Assembly: GCA_964019695.1 (NCBI GenBank)
Contig: OZ026524.1
Coordinates: 26,390,164 to 26,454,163, forward strand
Source of the DNA: Loripinus fragilis
Lineage: Eukaryota > Mollusca > Bivalvia > Lucinida > Lucinidae
Length of the DNA: 64,000 nucleotides
Direction of reading: 5' to 3'
Shown here piece by piece: positions 1 to 12,548 of the stretch; position 1 is the first letter of the stretch; each line of letters starts with the position of its first letter. The notes under the pieces are model-generated. The model had not been told where the DNA came from and ran no database searches. It saw only the letters and a list, made by a program, of their open reading frames with translations. Made by a program: the position numbers and the translations under genes.

Positions 1-269
1 TAAAGAAATAACTATTATATATTATGTCTGCACAATTTTTACTCTGATACGAAATATCCCTGCCGGAGTTGTTTCTCATCAGTTCATTTTTTCAGTTCAC
101 CATGATAAACCTTGTCAGAACAATTTATACAATACTGTACCCGGCGAAGACTTAAATTATTATCTGATTCAAACATTGAACCCTGAACGCGAGATAATGG
201 AACTTAGCGCATATGTGAACAGTGAAGCCTCAGACAAGACTGTGTGAACCTTCGCTGTGCAAATGCATG

Positions 270-273
<4 letters not shown>

Positions 274-332
<59 letters not shown>
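274..332. repeat. (AC)n microsatellite
   Basis: About 29 uninterrupted AC dinucleotides, preceded by the degenerate run GCATGCACGC. It is likely length-variable. Confidence 0.97.
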
Positions 333-333
<1 letters not shown>

Positions 334-337
<4 letters not shown>

Positions 338-1064
338 GTAGAGAACTAGGTTGAAGTTTGGGTCTAGCTCCACTAGATGGTTGCGCATGCGCATTTGAAA
401 AAAAATATAAACGAAAAAAGTGCCATTATCTCATATCACGGGTAGGGTCTAATGTTGTTTGCGTTCCTATTTTGAATGATAGGATCGAAAGATACAAAAA
501 TGATAAAAGTAAAAACAAAAAAAAAAAACGCAATACAATAAAGCAGACCATTTATTACTCGACTAAATAAACAAAACAAATGCAACACTTGTACACAAAC
601 ACATGATATCATAGCATACAGATAACCCTAGTTTTAATTTTGTACTATATTACGAATATGGTTATTAGTGAGCGACTCGGATTGTACCTTTCCCTGATCA
701 CGTCTGTCACCAGCGGCGCTCATCCTGAGCACAAAGCACTCAGTGACCCCCTATATATTCTATATAAAGCCGCCATCTTGGATTGAGGGAAAAATCGAGA
801 GTATTGGGGGTGCAGTATCGATCAGGGTCTACTGATAAAGTGTATTAGAGCAGACGATAAAATTTATTTTTGTAGAATACTTTATTCATACCTGTTTGAC
901 CTTGTTAAAAGTGCAGAGTTTTCCGATATTTTATCAGTTATTCTACAAACAGCGACCAGTCAAGTTCTCCATCACTGTCCATATAACAGATACAGGTACG
1001 TTGAAGCAGACGATTTTTTTTTCACAAATATTTCACCATCAGGTGAAAATCTATAGGTGGGTGT
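334..1064. other. Unassigned stretch, no supported gene
   Basis: No coding signal I can support. One local feature stands out: a TATAAAG at 763-769 runs directly into GCCGCCATCTTGGAT, which resembles a YY1-type site. This could be a cryptic promoter or a repeat fragment, since a similar GGCCGCCATCTTGATTG occurs near 3641. The 70-residue frame starting at 358 is low-complexity lysine-rich and unconvincing. Confidence 0.5.
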
Positions 1065-1236
1065 TTAACTCTTTGCCCGCTTATGGCGATTATTGTCGTC
1101 TGCTGATAAATTTTGCAAACAGTTTGGTCCCTGATCAGGCTTGACAAAACGTCAGACAATTGTTTATTACAGATTTTGTTTTTACAAAGTTGAGTTTTAA
1201 ACGAATGCAAAATTACCTTGCATGCAAAGAGTTAGA
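1065..1236. mobile_element. Small inverted-repeat element (MITE-like)
   Basis: TAACTCTTTGC at 1066-1076 is exactly inverted at 1224-1234 (GCAAAGAGTTA), and the left end sits in TTAA. The interior carries GTCGTCTGCTGATAAA and a piece of the AAACAGTTTGG...CTGATCAGG palindrome that recurs in other copies across the window. It has no coding capacity and is probably a diverged TTAA-type MITE. Confidence 0.6.
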
Positions 1237-1590
1237 AAGCACACCAGGGAAAAGGGTCAGTTGCGCAAATGGCTATAAAGGTTGTTTTCCCACTGTGCAG
1301 CTCTTTTTGTACTCGTCTTTTGTATAATTTAGATCAAGTTGAGACATGTTTTTGCTATATATACCGATTACAACACTTTTCATCTATAAAAGTAATACTT
1401 TTTTTATCAATACGCTAATTCATCGAAAAGAATCCAAACCAGACGAATTTTCTTTCTATACAGGTAAATCTTTGGTACCCTGTTCTCTAACGTCGCACAG
1501 GTATTATCATAAAAGATGGGGTATCAAAGTCAAAGAAACAGTTTCGCTTTCCCCTATTGAATATACCATTTAACAGAAAAATAGTGAGAA

Positions 1591-1863
1591 TTTTCATTTG
1601 TGAAAAAACTAATTTTCATTTGTAAAAAAAGTATTTTCGTTTGTAAAAAAAGTATTTTTATTTGTAAAAGAAGAATTTTTATTTGTGAAAAACTAATTTT
1701 CATTTGTGAAAAATTAATTTTTATCTGTAAAAAAAGTATTTTCGTTTGTAAAAAAGTATTTTTATTTGTAAAAAAAGACTTTTTATTTGTGAAAAAACTA
1801 ATTTTTATTTGTAAAAAAAAGTATTTTCGCTTGTAAAAAAGTATTTTCATTTGTGAAAAAGCT
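1591..1863. repeat. AT-rich minisatellite, unit ~20-24 bp
   Basis: About twelve degenerate units of the pattern ATTTTCATTTGTGAAAAAA or ATTTTCGTTTGTAAAAAAG stand head to tail. Open frames on both strands here translate only the repeat (KxxFxCKKxIFIC-type) and are not genes. Confidence 0.93.
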
Positions 1864-3879
1864 ATTTCAAGCATATCCGGAGTATATCTCCTATATTATA
1901 TGTATTATATTTAATGGATACCACAAGATGAAATGGATTGGTTTGACCATAGTTATGTGACAGAATCGAGCTTCTACCCCATCTACTACTAAAAACATCA
2001 TTTTAAAAGGGTTATAAGCATCAGAGCATAGCCACCACCACCTCTGGTCATAAAATGAACATGTCCTCCCAATTTTGTGTTGTCAGAAAGATCGCATTTT
2101 AGCCAGAGATATAGTTCTTCTGCACATATAATGGTTATAATATGGATGAGGTTTAGCCAAACAATCTGCTACAGTGTTTCAACATTTATAACATAACTGC
2201 ACTTTAATCAACGAACGTCAGTTCCTATATTATGGAGCATATGTTAACAGAAATTACTCAAATCTGCCTACACTGATGAGAAGTCAAAGCTTTCGCTTGC
2301 TTTGCTCTAAATAGATAAGACACTTAAATGCATAGGCACACAGCGAATTATTACACAGATTATATGGATTAAACCCATGACCCTTCCACTTTTGTTTTCA
2401 GCAAATCAGATCCTAAGAAAAAAAGCATATGCATTTGCCCCGCCTACTTCCTTTTGTTTTCAGCCAATCAGGTGCAAGAAAGGAAATTGTATTGTATTTA
2501 CATTAACCTTGGATATCTTAATAATTTGTAAGTAAAATATAACTTCTTTTAATTTTCAATTTTGTCCCTTTTTCTTTTCTTTCTCTAACCTAAGAGATAG
2601 AACAGTTTATCTAATCCAACGCATGTGATAACGATCCTTTTTAGACATAAGAAAAGGCTTTTCGTCAAAGACGAATAAACTGCCATTCAGCTGGCTAAAT
2701 ATATGATTCTTAGACTGAACCAGAGTCGATCAACAAAATTCATCTGTGCGAACAGCAAAGACCGGGGGGACTGCGCAGTTGCACAGGCTTCCAATCTGAG
2801 CTTTCGCTCATCAAAAATATGCGAACAGTATCGTAATCACTTGTGTCGGCTCAATAACTGTAAGCGATACAGTAATCTGTAGGTAACCAACCAGCTAATT
2901 GTGTTATCTTGGTGTGTAACTGACTGACAGACGATGAAAAGCAGACCCCACGGTAAAGGTATTGTTAGACGTCTAGACTCATAAATCAAATACTAGCTGG
3001 TCGACCTTATCTGATGAATTCATATTGATAAAAACTAAGAGCTATTCGACCTCTCAAAGATATCATTGTTGTTTCAAGTGATATTGTGTCTTCATTCACA
3101 TACCAGAAAAGAAAAAAAGAATGAATTATTCCCAATGCGCTATTAAAAACCACTGCAATTTTTTCACAGTACCGTATGAAAAGAGGGTCATAATGTTGAA
3201 GTAATGTCGAATCGACGGTTAAGAAGTTCCAATGTGGAATCACTGTCGATACAACGCTGTTTCAACGTTGTTTACTTTCTGAGATGGAGAGAAACAATTC
3301 CAGCAGGGATATACAACATTTATTTCACGCATAAAATGATATTAGTTGCTAACTACAATTAAATGTTTAATTAACTACCAATACAATATTTTGAAAAAAA
3401 AATATTCAATGTATATATACAGTTTATTAATTTGCAGAACATTCACTAAACATTTAGTTGACTTACCTTCAATAATTTATTCTACATACACTGGGCTCCT
3501 TTTTGTCAGAATAAAAAACATATTCTACTTTCAATGATTGACATGCTTTGGCTTCTGGTCACCTAATGAAATGTGAAACTTAAATTTGAATGCGTCAGTT
3601 TCTCAATGTTGTACAATAGTACATTTCATTGTTCTTTTCTGGCCGCCATCTTGATTGCACCCTATTTGCTTTGATGACGCAATACCATATTATGACTCAT
3701 GTCTATTTTTAGTACTGCTATAGTCATATACCTGCTGCTAATACAACATTATATTTTTTCAGTTCATGGGATCATTTACGAACATTTTATAACCATAACA
3801 TAAAGGTCGTTTTTGCATGTTTGTCAACCACTGTTATAATTGCTCTAGATAAAATTAATCAATCGTTTTACCATTCAGA
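1864..3879. other. Unassigned AT-rich stretch
   Basis: I see no gene. A weak local duplication around CTTTTGTTTTCAGC occurs near 2390 and 2453, both copies followed by AATCAG. The 60-78-residue frames here have no recognisable motif. Confidence 0.5.
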
Positions 3880-4400
3880 ATTATAACATTATTTCATTAT
3901 GCGTAGTGCTTAGAAAACTCAAAATATAATATTGTAATAAAATGGAAGTAATCTTAAGCAGTTTAAAATCTTCATCTTTATAAGGTGGATAATTTATGAA
4001 CACTATGTTAAATGCAGAAACTTACATGTCAGGTGATTTAGTATAGGATCAAGTTTAAGCATTAAGGAAAAATGGGTGGCATCGATGGTCCATTTAAAAT
4101 GCTATATAAATACAACGGTACATGAATTCTGGTTGTATTTTGTACATACTATAAGATTTATTCAATAGTGTTTTAATGTTAAGGGTGTTGTGTGCTTGTA
4201 TAAAACACTGTACAAAATGCTGTAAAATATTCAATTGCATTTATTGGTCACAATCATTACATTATTACATTATGTGTTGTGCTTGGAACACGTCAAATGA
4301 AATAATGTAATAATATGGAATTTACCTTAAGGAGTTTTAAACCTTGATCTGTATTAGGTGGTTTATTTATAAAGACAATGTTTAATGCAGTACATTTCGT
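3880..4400. repeat. Diverged direct repeat, period ~365 bp
   Basis: The block 3880-4035 resembles 4245-4400. Both run through ATTACATTATT or AACATTATTTC, a GTGCTTRGAA segment, AATGTAATAA-like words, TTTTAAA, a GGTGG-TTTAT segment and AATGCAG. This looks like a tandem duplication with roughly three-quarters identity by eye. Confidence 0.65.
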
Positions 4401-4589
4401 GTCAAATGATATGCAACATAACCATATTCCGAAAAAAGATTAATTTTTGCCTCAGTCCCACACACTAAGTACACCCTAGGGGATCGGGCCCAGGCATTCA
4501 AACTAAAATCTCCTTTGATATGTTTCATAATTATTGCTGCTCTGCCTGCATGCAAAATTTCAGCAAAAATATTGACAATTGCCTTAGTT

Positions 4590-5062
4590 ATTTCGAAATT
4601 TAAATATTTGACCTTTGATCCCTAAGGTGGGGTCAAAAGGATGGGGTACAATTTAGGCACATCCATTCTTAGCCACATGCACTGAGCAATTATGGTCTAT
4701 AGTGAGATGTTGTTAGATATAATAGCTTTGATGAAAGGTGAAGATCATCACACAAAAAAGCTGATATATAGGTTTTGCATTATAAATGCCTTTACTTGTA
4801 CAAGGGCAATAACTCAAATGCGAAAGGGTTGATTTTGACGAAACTTATAGGATATCGAGAGTACATGGTACATATCATTTCTATAAAGAATGAATCTAAC
4901 CTGACAAATAAGTACTGAGAAATGGTTCCGGATGGACAAAAAGTGTGGACGGACGGGCGGTATGGATGGACGGATGCACGGACGATGCAAAAATATATAC
5001 CTCTGACTTCGTCGGTGGATAACAAACAGGCGAAATCCAACGGCAACATTAAATTTAAAAAA
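4590..5062. repeat. Dispersed non-coding repeat with GGACGGACGG tail
   Basis: It contains TTGACCTTTGATCCC, GGGCAATAACTC and a terminal GTGTGGACGGACGGGCGG run. The same style of unit recurs at 10.8-11.8, 15.4-15.9 and 41.0-41.5 kb. Two overlapping frames on the minus strand (4792-5074) are simply translations of it. Confidence 0.6.
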
Positions 5063-5207
5063 AAAATCATTCACTAGTCAATCGAAAATCAAAACAATTG
5101 AATAATTATGCCATCTATCATAGCATATAACAAAATGCTTATCATTCGAAACCCATCTGATGCCATTTACGCAAAATGAAAAAAAAAAATGCTTACTATC
5201 AACGCTT

Positions 5208-5350
5208 AATGAAATAATTATTTCATTTTGAACCAACTGCACATGATTGACGCAACATGAAATAAAAAATCAAGATTTTTTCATTTTGCGTCGACATTGG
5301 CATTTCAAAATGAAATAAAAAAATCAAAATGAAATAATTATTACATTATT
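5208..5350. repeat. AT-rich palindromic cluster
   Basis: AATGAAATAATTATTTCATT at 5208-5227 is a perfect 20-bp palindrome. AAAATGAAATAATTATT-like words recur to 5350. It may be a small decayed inverted-repeat element. Confidence 0.6.
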
Positions 5351-5396
5351 TCAAAACGTGCTGTAACACACCTGTCCTACTATATTATGCTCTTCA

Positions 5397-5600
5397 AGCG
5401 CAGTTGCTTTAATAATGGTAGAGTTGTAGACTCGCAATCGACGGGTCGCTAGTTCGAGAACCCCAAGAGGCACTACGTTTGGTCATTGAGCAAGACACTT
5501 GATCCACTGCTTAGTTGCGGTTCAATCCAAAACAGACATGACTGAAAATTGTTGACTGGGGCGTAATGCACGAGCAAAAAAACTAGCTTCTGTCAGGCAA
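5397..5600 (+). mobile_element. tRNA-derived SINE (diverged)
   Basis: A tRNA-like head with an A-box region (TAATGGTAGAGTTG) and a B box (AGTTCGAGAA at 5451-5460) is followed by a body with TTGAGCAAGACACTTGA. The tail is ACTGAAAATTGTTGACTGGG then GCGTAATG. Body and tail match the SINE at 16495. No clear target duplication was seen. Confidence 0.75.
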
Positions 5601-5671
5601 ACTGAGCAGGTCAGTTTAAGATGACAGTTCCTGGTTTGATGCAGCTTTATACCACCTTTACCAACAACAAC

Positions 5672-5815
5672 TTACTTTCGCACGAAATAGCTCGTGATGT
5701 GCAAGGGTCTACACTGATGTAGGCGGTATAAAATAGTTACACCATGTTTGTCAACATGTGCGTAAGATAATCCTCTCGCTAAAACTCGTGGATTATCTCC
5801 ACGTACAGGCGGAAA
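5672..5815 (+). repeat. Dispersed repeat, partner of 42287-42428
   Basis: Roughly 140 bp shared with 42287-42428, including CTCGTGATGTGCAA, CTACACTGATGTAGG and GGTATAAAATAGTTA. It contains a GATAATCC...GGATTAT hairpin. It directly follows a SINE here but not at the other copy, so it is a separate element. Confidence 0.85.
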
Positions 5816-7268
5816 AGCAATAGCAAAACTATTACATATAAATCGGGCGACCCGGGAATCTCACTCTGATTCTACACGATAAAACCTTATCTATGTTTGG
5901 CCTCTACTCGAGAAAACCTGACTTTCCTGATTCGAACAACAAAGTCGCAGATCAGCCTGCGCATCCGCGCAGTCTGATCAGCACCTTCGTCGCCTACACC
6001 TGCCTAATGTAACTTTTCAATAGTCTAACTGGCCTTTGTAGCTGAGCAATTTGGATTGAGTCCTACTTGGTCAGAAGCGGTTTTCTCACATCGTGGCCCA
6101 TATTCAGTCCGATTATTCACGTATGCGGATACGTGACCTCATTATCTAGGACACAAAAAGCTCGCCGTGTAATCACCGCTTTCTTTGTGTGTCGGTAAAA
6201 ATAGATCACGTGTCTGGCTGCCAATACACAATATTTATCAAAAGTGCAGTGTACGAAGATATCTGTGTATTGGGTTGTGTTGAGACCGTATTTACATGTT
6301 AGTTTACAAATAAATCGATTATACAGTTTTACGTCAATTTTGTGTTATTGACAGCAGATTTCAGGACATTAAAAACTTGGATTATTCGTTTAAAATATCT
6401 GGACAAGTTTAGCGAATAAAGAGGTAGGATTCTGGTTATTTTTGTTCTGGTATAGGCCTATATTAGTAATGCATGTAACACCCACATCGTCGCCGTACGG
6501 CGGTAAAGTCGAAGACAAGCGTATACCATCGCTAGTTTAAGTCTATACATGTTGCGCAGTTGTGTCCAGACCACAGCCTCTGAGACAACGGCGTATCGCC
6601 TCAAAATTATCATCGATGTCACCCGATATCGTGAAGTATTATGAAACGACGCATTGCACGAACATTACATGAACATTGCAAGTATATAGTATCAATATTT
6701 GAACATTTAAGCGGCTGGTTTTGGGGGAACAATATGATATTATAGCTTTTAACAAGGGGCCAGAGTCTTACCCCCAGGACGAAACGAATAGGTCTACGTG
6801 GTATACCTAAAGAAAAAAGAAGCGCCCCACTCGCTTTCAAATTAAACGTTGTATTAGAATCTATGTCCACCTGGGTGAAAGATTTCAGGGTTATTCCTGA
6901 ATTCAGTATTTTGAGGCTTTTTTCATAGAAAGTCAGCCTCAAAATGCTGAATTTAACAGCTGATTATAATATAGCATCTCTCATAACTTTTTCAGTTTCT
7001 CTGAAGAAAATTCAACATATAGACTAAATTATTTTGTTGATGATATTTTGTAGGCATAATGCAAGTTTTTAGATTTTAATTTCTGAAGTTCAGGACTTTT
7101 CATTTTTTTTTTATTTCACCCATGTCAGTAAGAAGCTTGTTACCCTGAACTAATTTAGTTTGTCCCCCTGTTCCCCATGATAAAAGCTTTCTTATGTTCC
7201 CTGTTCCACAATGTAATAGTAAGTTTATTTCTACTTTAACTCTGCATTTGAACGTATTTCTGGTTTAC
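5816..7268. other. Unassigned stretch
   Basis: No supported gene. Near 5950-5985 there is a short palindrome of the form CAGCCTGCGCATCCGCGCAG...CTGATCAG, which recurs in diverged form near 31720 and 37930. A 107-residue minus frame (6619-6942) has no recognisable motif. Confidence 0.5.
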
Positions 7269-7336
7269 AAGGTAACAAAGTCAACTTTAAGAGTGAACAA
7301 AATTTGTTCACTCTAAAAGTTGATGTTTGTTGCCTT
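7269..7336. repeat. Near-perfect 68-bp palindrome
   Basis: AAGGTAACAAAGTCAACTTT reads toward a centre at AACAAAATTTGTT and back out to GTTGCCTT with few mismatches. It would extrude as a hairpin and may be the core of a MITE whose outer ends are not clear. Confidence 0.88.
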
Positions 7337-7719
7337 GTTTCCCTGAATATACGCAATTGTTCACATGTTCTCCCAAACCCTCAGTTATATGCAATTGATA
7401 AGTATGTGGCCTGGGGTAGAGACAGAACACTTCTAAACATACCGCTGCCTGTCCGTTTTGAATAGGTTCACAGTGGGAAGATACATGTAACGTGCAATAC
7501 CTCTCATATTAACTGCATTGCTGCACGTTGCCTGATAAACGCCTGATAAACGACATGTGCCTTTACCAGGCCATGATGACGTTGCACTTTTTGAATGACG
7601 TCGCTAATGACGCTGAATCAACACAAAAATCACAAAATACGTCATAATCGCTAGTTTGAAGAGTGAAACAATGGGTAAGCTGATAAATAGAATACCAGGT
7701 TCGCTTCCTTCGATATCAA

Positions 7720-9620
7720 GTTATCAAACTCTAAATATTACTATCAACCCGCTGGTCATATAGTCACAGGGGATTTAAAAATCATAACTGATTCAAGAAT
7801 TCGGTCTATTATATGTTAGGGACCTAAATATAGGTTTCCTGTGCCAATAGACTTCAAACCATGTCGTGAGGAAATTGAAGGTGCCTTACAAGAATTTTGT
7901 AATCGCTGGTGTAAACGAGAGCATGTTGAGCCTATTGCCTTAAATAGTTCGAAACTAAATATTTTTAAAATTATTGATGGCAGAATTTCATTTTATTGCA
8001 ACAATTTAGATCTTCTACCACCTAAACCTAAATTCACTTTTAGACACTTGAAGAAAGGGATCCAGGAATTCCAAAGGAGGTTTGTTTTGGCCCCCGAAGA
8101 TAAGGCTGCTAACAATGTTGTGGTCGTTTGAAAAAGATACTATATTAACACCCTAAAGCAAGAACTTAGCACTGCTAAAACATATGAGCATAACAGGCTT
8201 GAGGAGACGTTTATCGTTGATAGGCATCGATGCCATATGGCAGCTAAGTTTGAGTTGTTTGTTGATGAGGACCATAGCAAGCTTCCTACATTATACTGGT
8301 TACCTAAACTTCATAAACGGCCCTATAAATCACGTTTTATTGCTAATTCTAGTGGATGTACAACTACTGAGTTGTCTATTCTTTTGACGTCTTGTCTCAC
8401 TGCGATTAAAAACCATGTCATTAAATATTGCACAATATTTTATGAAAGAAATGGTAAAAATTTATTTTGGTCTATTAAAAATTCAGGTGAAATTCTTAAT
8501 AAATTGAAGTTTAGAGGTTTTCTAGAATCTGGTTTGTCAACATATGATTTCTCTACTCTCTATACTAAATTGCCTCATACTCTAATCAAAGAAAAACTTA
8601 CATAATAAATTAAATAAACATTTAACAGAGAGGGCCCATTTATTTGGCTTGTAATGATAAAAATTGCCTTTTTTACTTCTGAACAACCTAAACGATATAA
8701 ATTGTGGTCATGTCAGAAAATGTGTGATGCACTCCATTATCTTTTGGACAATATATTTATAAAATTTGTCTCAAAATTATATAGACAAATGGTAGGTATT
8801 CCAATGGATACTAATTGTGCTCCTCTTGTTGCAGATTAGTTTTTGTTTTGTTATGAGAGAGACTTTATGTTGTCTCTGTCAGACAATAATCAAACTGATA
8901 TTATTGAAGCTTTTAACTCAACCTCCAGATATTAAGATGACTTACTTATCCTTATTCTGAAGAAATGGTAGGTCAGATATATCCCGTTGAACTTCAGTTA
9001 AATAAGGCGAATTCTTCTGATACTGAAGCTCCGTTTTTGGACTTGAACTTGTCAATAATAAATGGCATAGTTTCTTCTAAAATTTATGATAAACGAGATG
9101 ATTTTAATTTTGAAATAGTTAATTTCCCATTTCTTGATGGAGATGTTCCTCGCTCTCCTTCCTATGGTGTATATATTTCTCAGCTTATTCGTTTTGCTAG
9201 AGTGTGTTCTAATGTTGATGACTTCAACAACAGAAACTTATTTTCAACTGCTAAGTTTTTAAAACAAGGTTATAGATATCATAAAATCCGGAAAGCATTT
9301 TCTAAATTCTACCACAGGCACTCAGAGTTAATTGTTAAATACAACATTGGGTTAAAACCTCTTCTGCAACAAAGCATATCAGAACCTATATATTTTATGG
9401 TGATTTAGTTTATTAATTCAAACGAATTGTCGGAAAACCTAATTTTAGTGATCAATTCAAAAAGATAGCAAAACGTTATATAAGGGTTGGATATAACTTG
9501 GATATCATGTGACAGTCTGCATGCCTAGTTTTAAACCCAATCACGGTTTATAGCTATGGTTTCCTCTTTAATTGCACGACGGTGGGTCAGGCCTCAGACT
9601 CTATGACGGTTCTGACATAA
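7720..9620 (+). pseudogene. Decayed Penelope-like reverse transcriptase ORF
   Basis: This is the relic of one retroelement polyprotein, readable only by switching frames. From 5' to 3' I can follow GHIVTGDLKII (with a stop soon after), then about 96 codons from 7841. Next comes the fingers segment LPKLHKRPYKSRFIANSS near 8300-8345, then YDFSTLYTKLPHTL (motif A region) near 8545-8585. VGIPMDTNCAPLVAD (motif B region) lies near 8791-8836, and a C-terminal block of about 147 codons runs at 8965-9408 and on to about 9618. The catalytic YxDD box at 8930-8941 reads Tyr-stop-Asp-Asp, and motif B has Asp where related elements have Gly. At least four frameshifts or stops separate the blocks. The LPK-HK and G-PMGT-style motifs suggest the Penelope-like group, but I could not see a GIY-YIG endonuclease, so the class is tentative. 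It is certainly inactive. Confidence 0.85.
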
Positions 9621-10269
9621 AGCTTTAATCAGTGGGTTGTTGCCTGATGCTTATCTGTAGCTGGATCCACTGTGGCTCAACTTGAGGTTTTCTTTAGCTC
9701 TGACTATCTGTGAATCATGAGCCCTTTTCTTTGTTTCATCACGGTGTGTTAATTTGATTAGAGTGTTTCTCCATGATGATACATTGAATTAGTTAGATGG
9801 CCTCCATGCGAGCTGAACATTTCTTGTACTTCAACAACAGCAGAATCTAGGGCGAAGATTTGGCACCAGTAAAATGCATTTAAGCCCCCCTGTGGCTTAG
9901 GCTGCTGTCCGTTCTAAGGCGGTGGTTCTGTTGTTGTTGACTTTTTGTTTATTGTTACTCCCATTGTGGAAGTCTGTAATTGTTCTATGTTTTGTTGTGC
10001 GTAACTTTATGTCCATTCTAGCATAGCAGTCATCTTGATGGGGAAGAGAGAGCTGGTTGCTTTGCTTAATTTGTCTTCCTGGTGTCTCGTGGTGGTTGGG
10101 CGGCTCTTCCTCGCGGTGCCACAGGGTTGTCTGCAGTTTGTGATCGTGGTATTTCCTCATCATACTCACTTACTATTTTCCAGGCTCGGTTTCAAGTTGA
10201 GAATGCATGTTGTATCGCTCGGCAAGCCTCGTGATGTCAACAAGCGTTCTCAAAGCCTTGCCTGGTAAA
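9621..10269 (+). mobile_element. Probable 3' untranslated part of the Penelope-like element
   Basis: This follows the last readable RT codon without a break and has no coding motif. It includes a 65-bp module at about 10039-10105 (AGAGAGAGCTGGTTGCTTTG...) that is repeated almost exactly at 15702-15766. The exact 3' end is not visible. Confidence 0.5.
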
Positions 10270-10785
10270 CTTGATCTCAAAAGACACTCACCTAGTATTC
10301 TCTGTTTTTATGTTGATACACTGCATGGACAGTTGGTTTCTTCCCATAAGTAAAAAGCATTTTCTCTTTATTTTGGCTGTCACACCCATCGAACCATGTA
10401 CCACTTAGTGATTTACCAGCCTAGATATATGGATGATTCGATACCATATTGATCTTAAAAGAGTTGTACTTTGAGCATTGAAACACTATGTAGCAAATTT
10501 TCAGTGGTTCAGTGAGACCATCCATACATTTAACCATCAAAGAGTTTGTCCAAAGAAGGAATTTTGGATCAAAGTTAACTGGAGTGTAGTGCATTGATTA
10601 CCCTATACACGTCCTCCATTTTACCCCTGCAGTGTACCATTTTCCTCTGCATTTTTCTGTGCAGTGTATCAAATTTCGATTCTTGAAGAAAGTCACCAGT
10701 AGCCACGTCCTAGGGATTCATGATAAATCTAACTAGACTGCAGTTGATGGTACACTGTCGCATATACCCGGGTTTTCACTTTTAA
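10270..10785. other. Unassigned stretch
   Basis: No gene or repeat boundary I can support. A pair of words around GTGTACCATTTTCC and GCAGTGTATCAAATTT near 10631-10675 is weakly repetitive. Confidence 0.4.
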
Positions 10786-11790
10786 CCTTGGCCTTGGGGT
10801 CATGGTTACACACAATGTTGCTGATATCCTCCACATCATATGACCCATGGACCTGGGAAGTTTGAAGTAGCTACGTCAAATGGTTAAGGAGATGCATTTA
10901 AAAGAAAATACATTCTTTGGCCTTGACCTTGGCATTAAGGTCACACTAAATGTTGCCTAGCACTCTCTACATCATGTGACATATTCATCTGCAAAGTTAA
11001 GGTCACATGAAATGCTGCCCAGTACCCTCTTAGCAGCTGCAAAGTTTAAAGCTGCTATGGCCTATGGTTTCGGAGGAGGTGCATTCACATGAAAATACAT
11101 TATTTGACGTTGACCTTGGGGTCAAGACCGTCAAGGTCCCACAAGATGTTGCCCAGTACCCTCTACATCATGTAAGCGATGTGACCTATTCAGATACAAA
11201 GTTTGAAATTGCTTCATCTAACGGTTTAGGTGGAGATGCATTTACAAGAAAATCCATTATTTGACCCTGACCTTCGCGTCCCATGAAATATTTCCAGTAC
11301 CTTCTACATCATGTGACCAGACTAGGTACAAATTTTGAAGTAGCTGCTGCTACGTCTAATGGTTTAGGAGGAGATGCATTTACAAGAGAATGCATTATTT
11401 GACCCTGACCTAAGGGTCAAGGTCAATCCAAATGTTGCCCAGTACCCTCTACTTCATGTGACATAATCAGTTACAAAGTTTGAAGTTGCTACGTCTAACG
11501 GTTTAGGAGGAGATGCATTTACAAGAAAATGCATAATGTTTCCCAGTATCCTCTACTTCGTGTGACCTAATCAGGTACAAAGATTGAAGTTGCTACGTCT
11601 AATGGTTTAGGAGGTTCATTTACAAAAAATACATTATTTGACCTAGGGGTCAAGTTCACACCAATGTTGCCTGGTACACTCTGCATCATGTGACTTATCT
11701 AGATACAAAGTTTGAAGTTGCTACGTCTAACAGTTTAGAAGAAAATACATTTACAAGAAACGTGACGGACGGAAGAACTCACGGACATAC
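10786..11790 (+). repeat. ~140-bp tandem repeat, about seven units
   Basis: Each unit runs through ACATTATTTGACCYTGACCT, a GGTCAAGGTCAC-like stretch, GTTGCCCAGTACCCTCTAC, ATCATGTGACCTA, AAAGTTTGAAGTTGCTACGT and TTTAGGAGGAGATGCATT. Units are diverged and some are internally deleted. The array closes with GACGGACGGAAGAACTCACG and a CGGACAGACAG run. Frames inside (11064-11264, 11690-11911) are repeat translations. Several units contain TCAAGGTCA or its complement, the extended nuclear-receptor half-site. Confidence 0.88.
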
Positions 11791-12197
11791 GGACAGACAG
11801 ATGACTGACCGACTATGGTACCAAATTAATATAAAGAAAAATGCGGATATAACAAGCAAAGGGATATATACATCTGTGCCCAGGCATGCATTTTCTTTTA
11901 ACTTTGCATAATATTAACTCACCATGGCATATACAAACTATGAAAATAGATTTTTGACTTAAATAGTTAAAATTAAGGCCCAGGAGGCAGCATTGACTTA
12001 CTTCAACTTTGAGGCGATACCTGTCTCTAAATTTCTGTATCCTAAATCTATTGCTCTATTCATTTCCAAGATTTGTAATCTAGAATGACCCCAGAACACC
12101 ACAGACATTGTATTAATGACACAAAACCATTTGGATAAATTATGGTTTACATTTTGTAAAGAAATAATTTTAAAATTTAAATATTTTTTTTCTCAAA

Positions 12198-12480
12198 GTA
12201 AGTAAGGGTGCAAAGATCAGGAATCGACACAACCAAGTACCACACCCGACCGAGGACACCAATGGGAAAGCGACAAACCCACAGCAGACACCACAAACGA
12301 GAGCCAAGAGGCCAGCCCCCCCCCCCCAGCAGGCGACCACAAAGCACACACAAACAGACGCGCACAAAGACACAGCAAACACAAGACAGAACAAAAACAC
12401 AAAAGATCCATAAAAGAAGTACCGCCCTGGAACGGTCAGTAAAACACCTTACTGGAGGGCTTAAACCGGTCCAACGGTTT
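12198..12480 (-). mobile_element. 279-bp-type short interspersed repeat, copy 1
   Basis: About 280 bp matching 20180-20458 along its whole length, including GTAAGTAAGGGTGCAAAGAT at one end and GAGGGCTTAAACCGGT at the other. In the orientation with a (TTAC)n tail it lies on the minus strand. I see no tRNA-like promoter boxes. Overlapping reading frames on both strands here are shadows of this repeat. Confidence 0.9.
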
Positions 12481-12548
12481 GGTTTACAAAATAGTTAACA
12501 TTTAATTTCAAAGATTGGTATGTTCTAGTCTTTGTCAAGATATCATAA

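Noticed and set aside
763..784. TATA box followed by a YY1-like site as a promoter
   Set aside because: No downstream gene, and a similar GCCGCCATCTTG occurs without a TATA box near 3641.
6619..6942. 107-codon minus-strand frame
   Set aside because: No motif, no similarity I recognise, no supporting signals.
12170..12498. Several Cys- or Arg-rich frames
   Set aside because: Both-strand shadows of the 279-bp short repeat.
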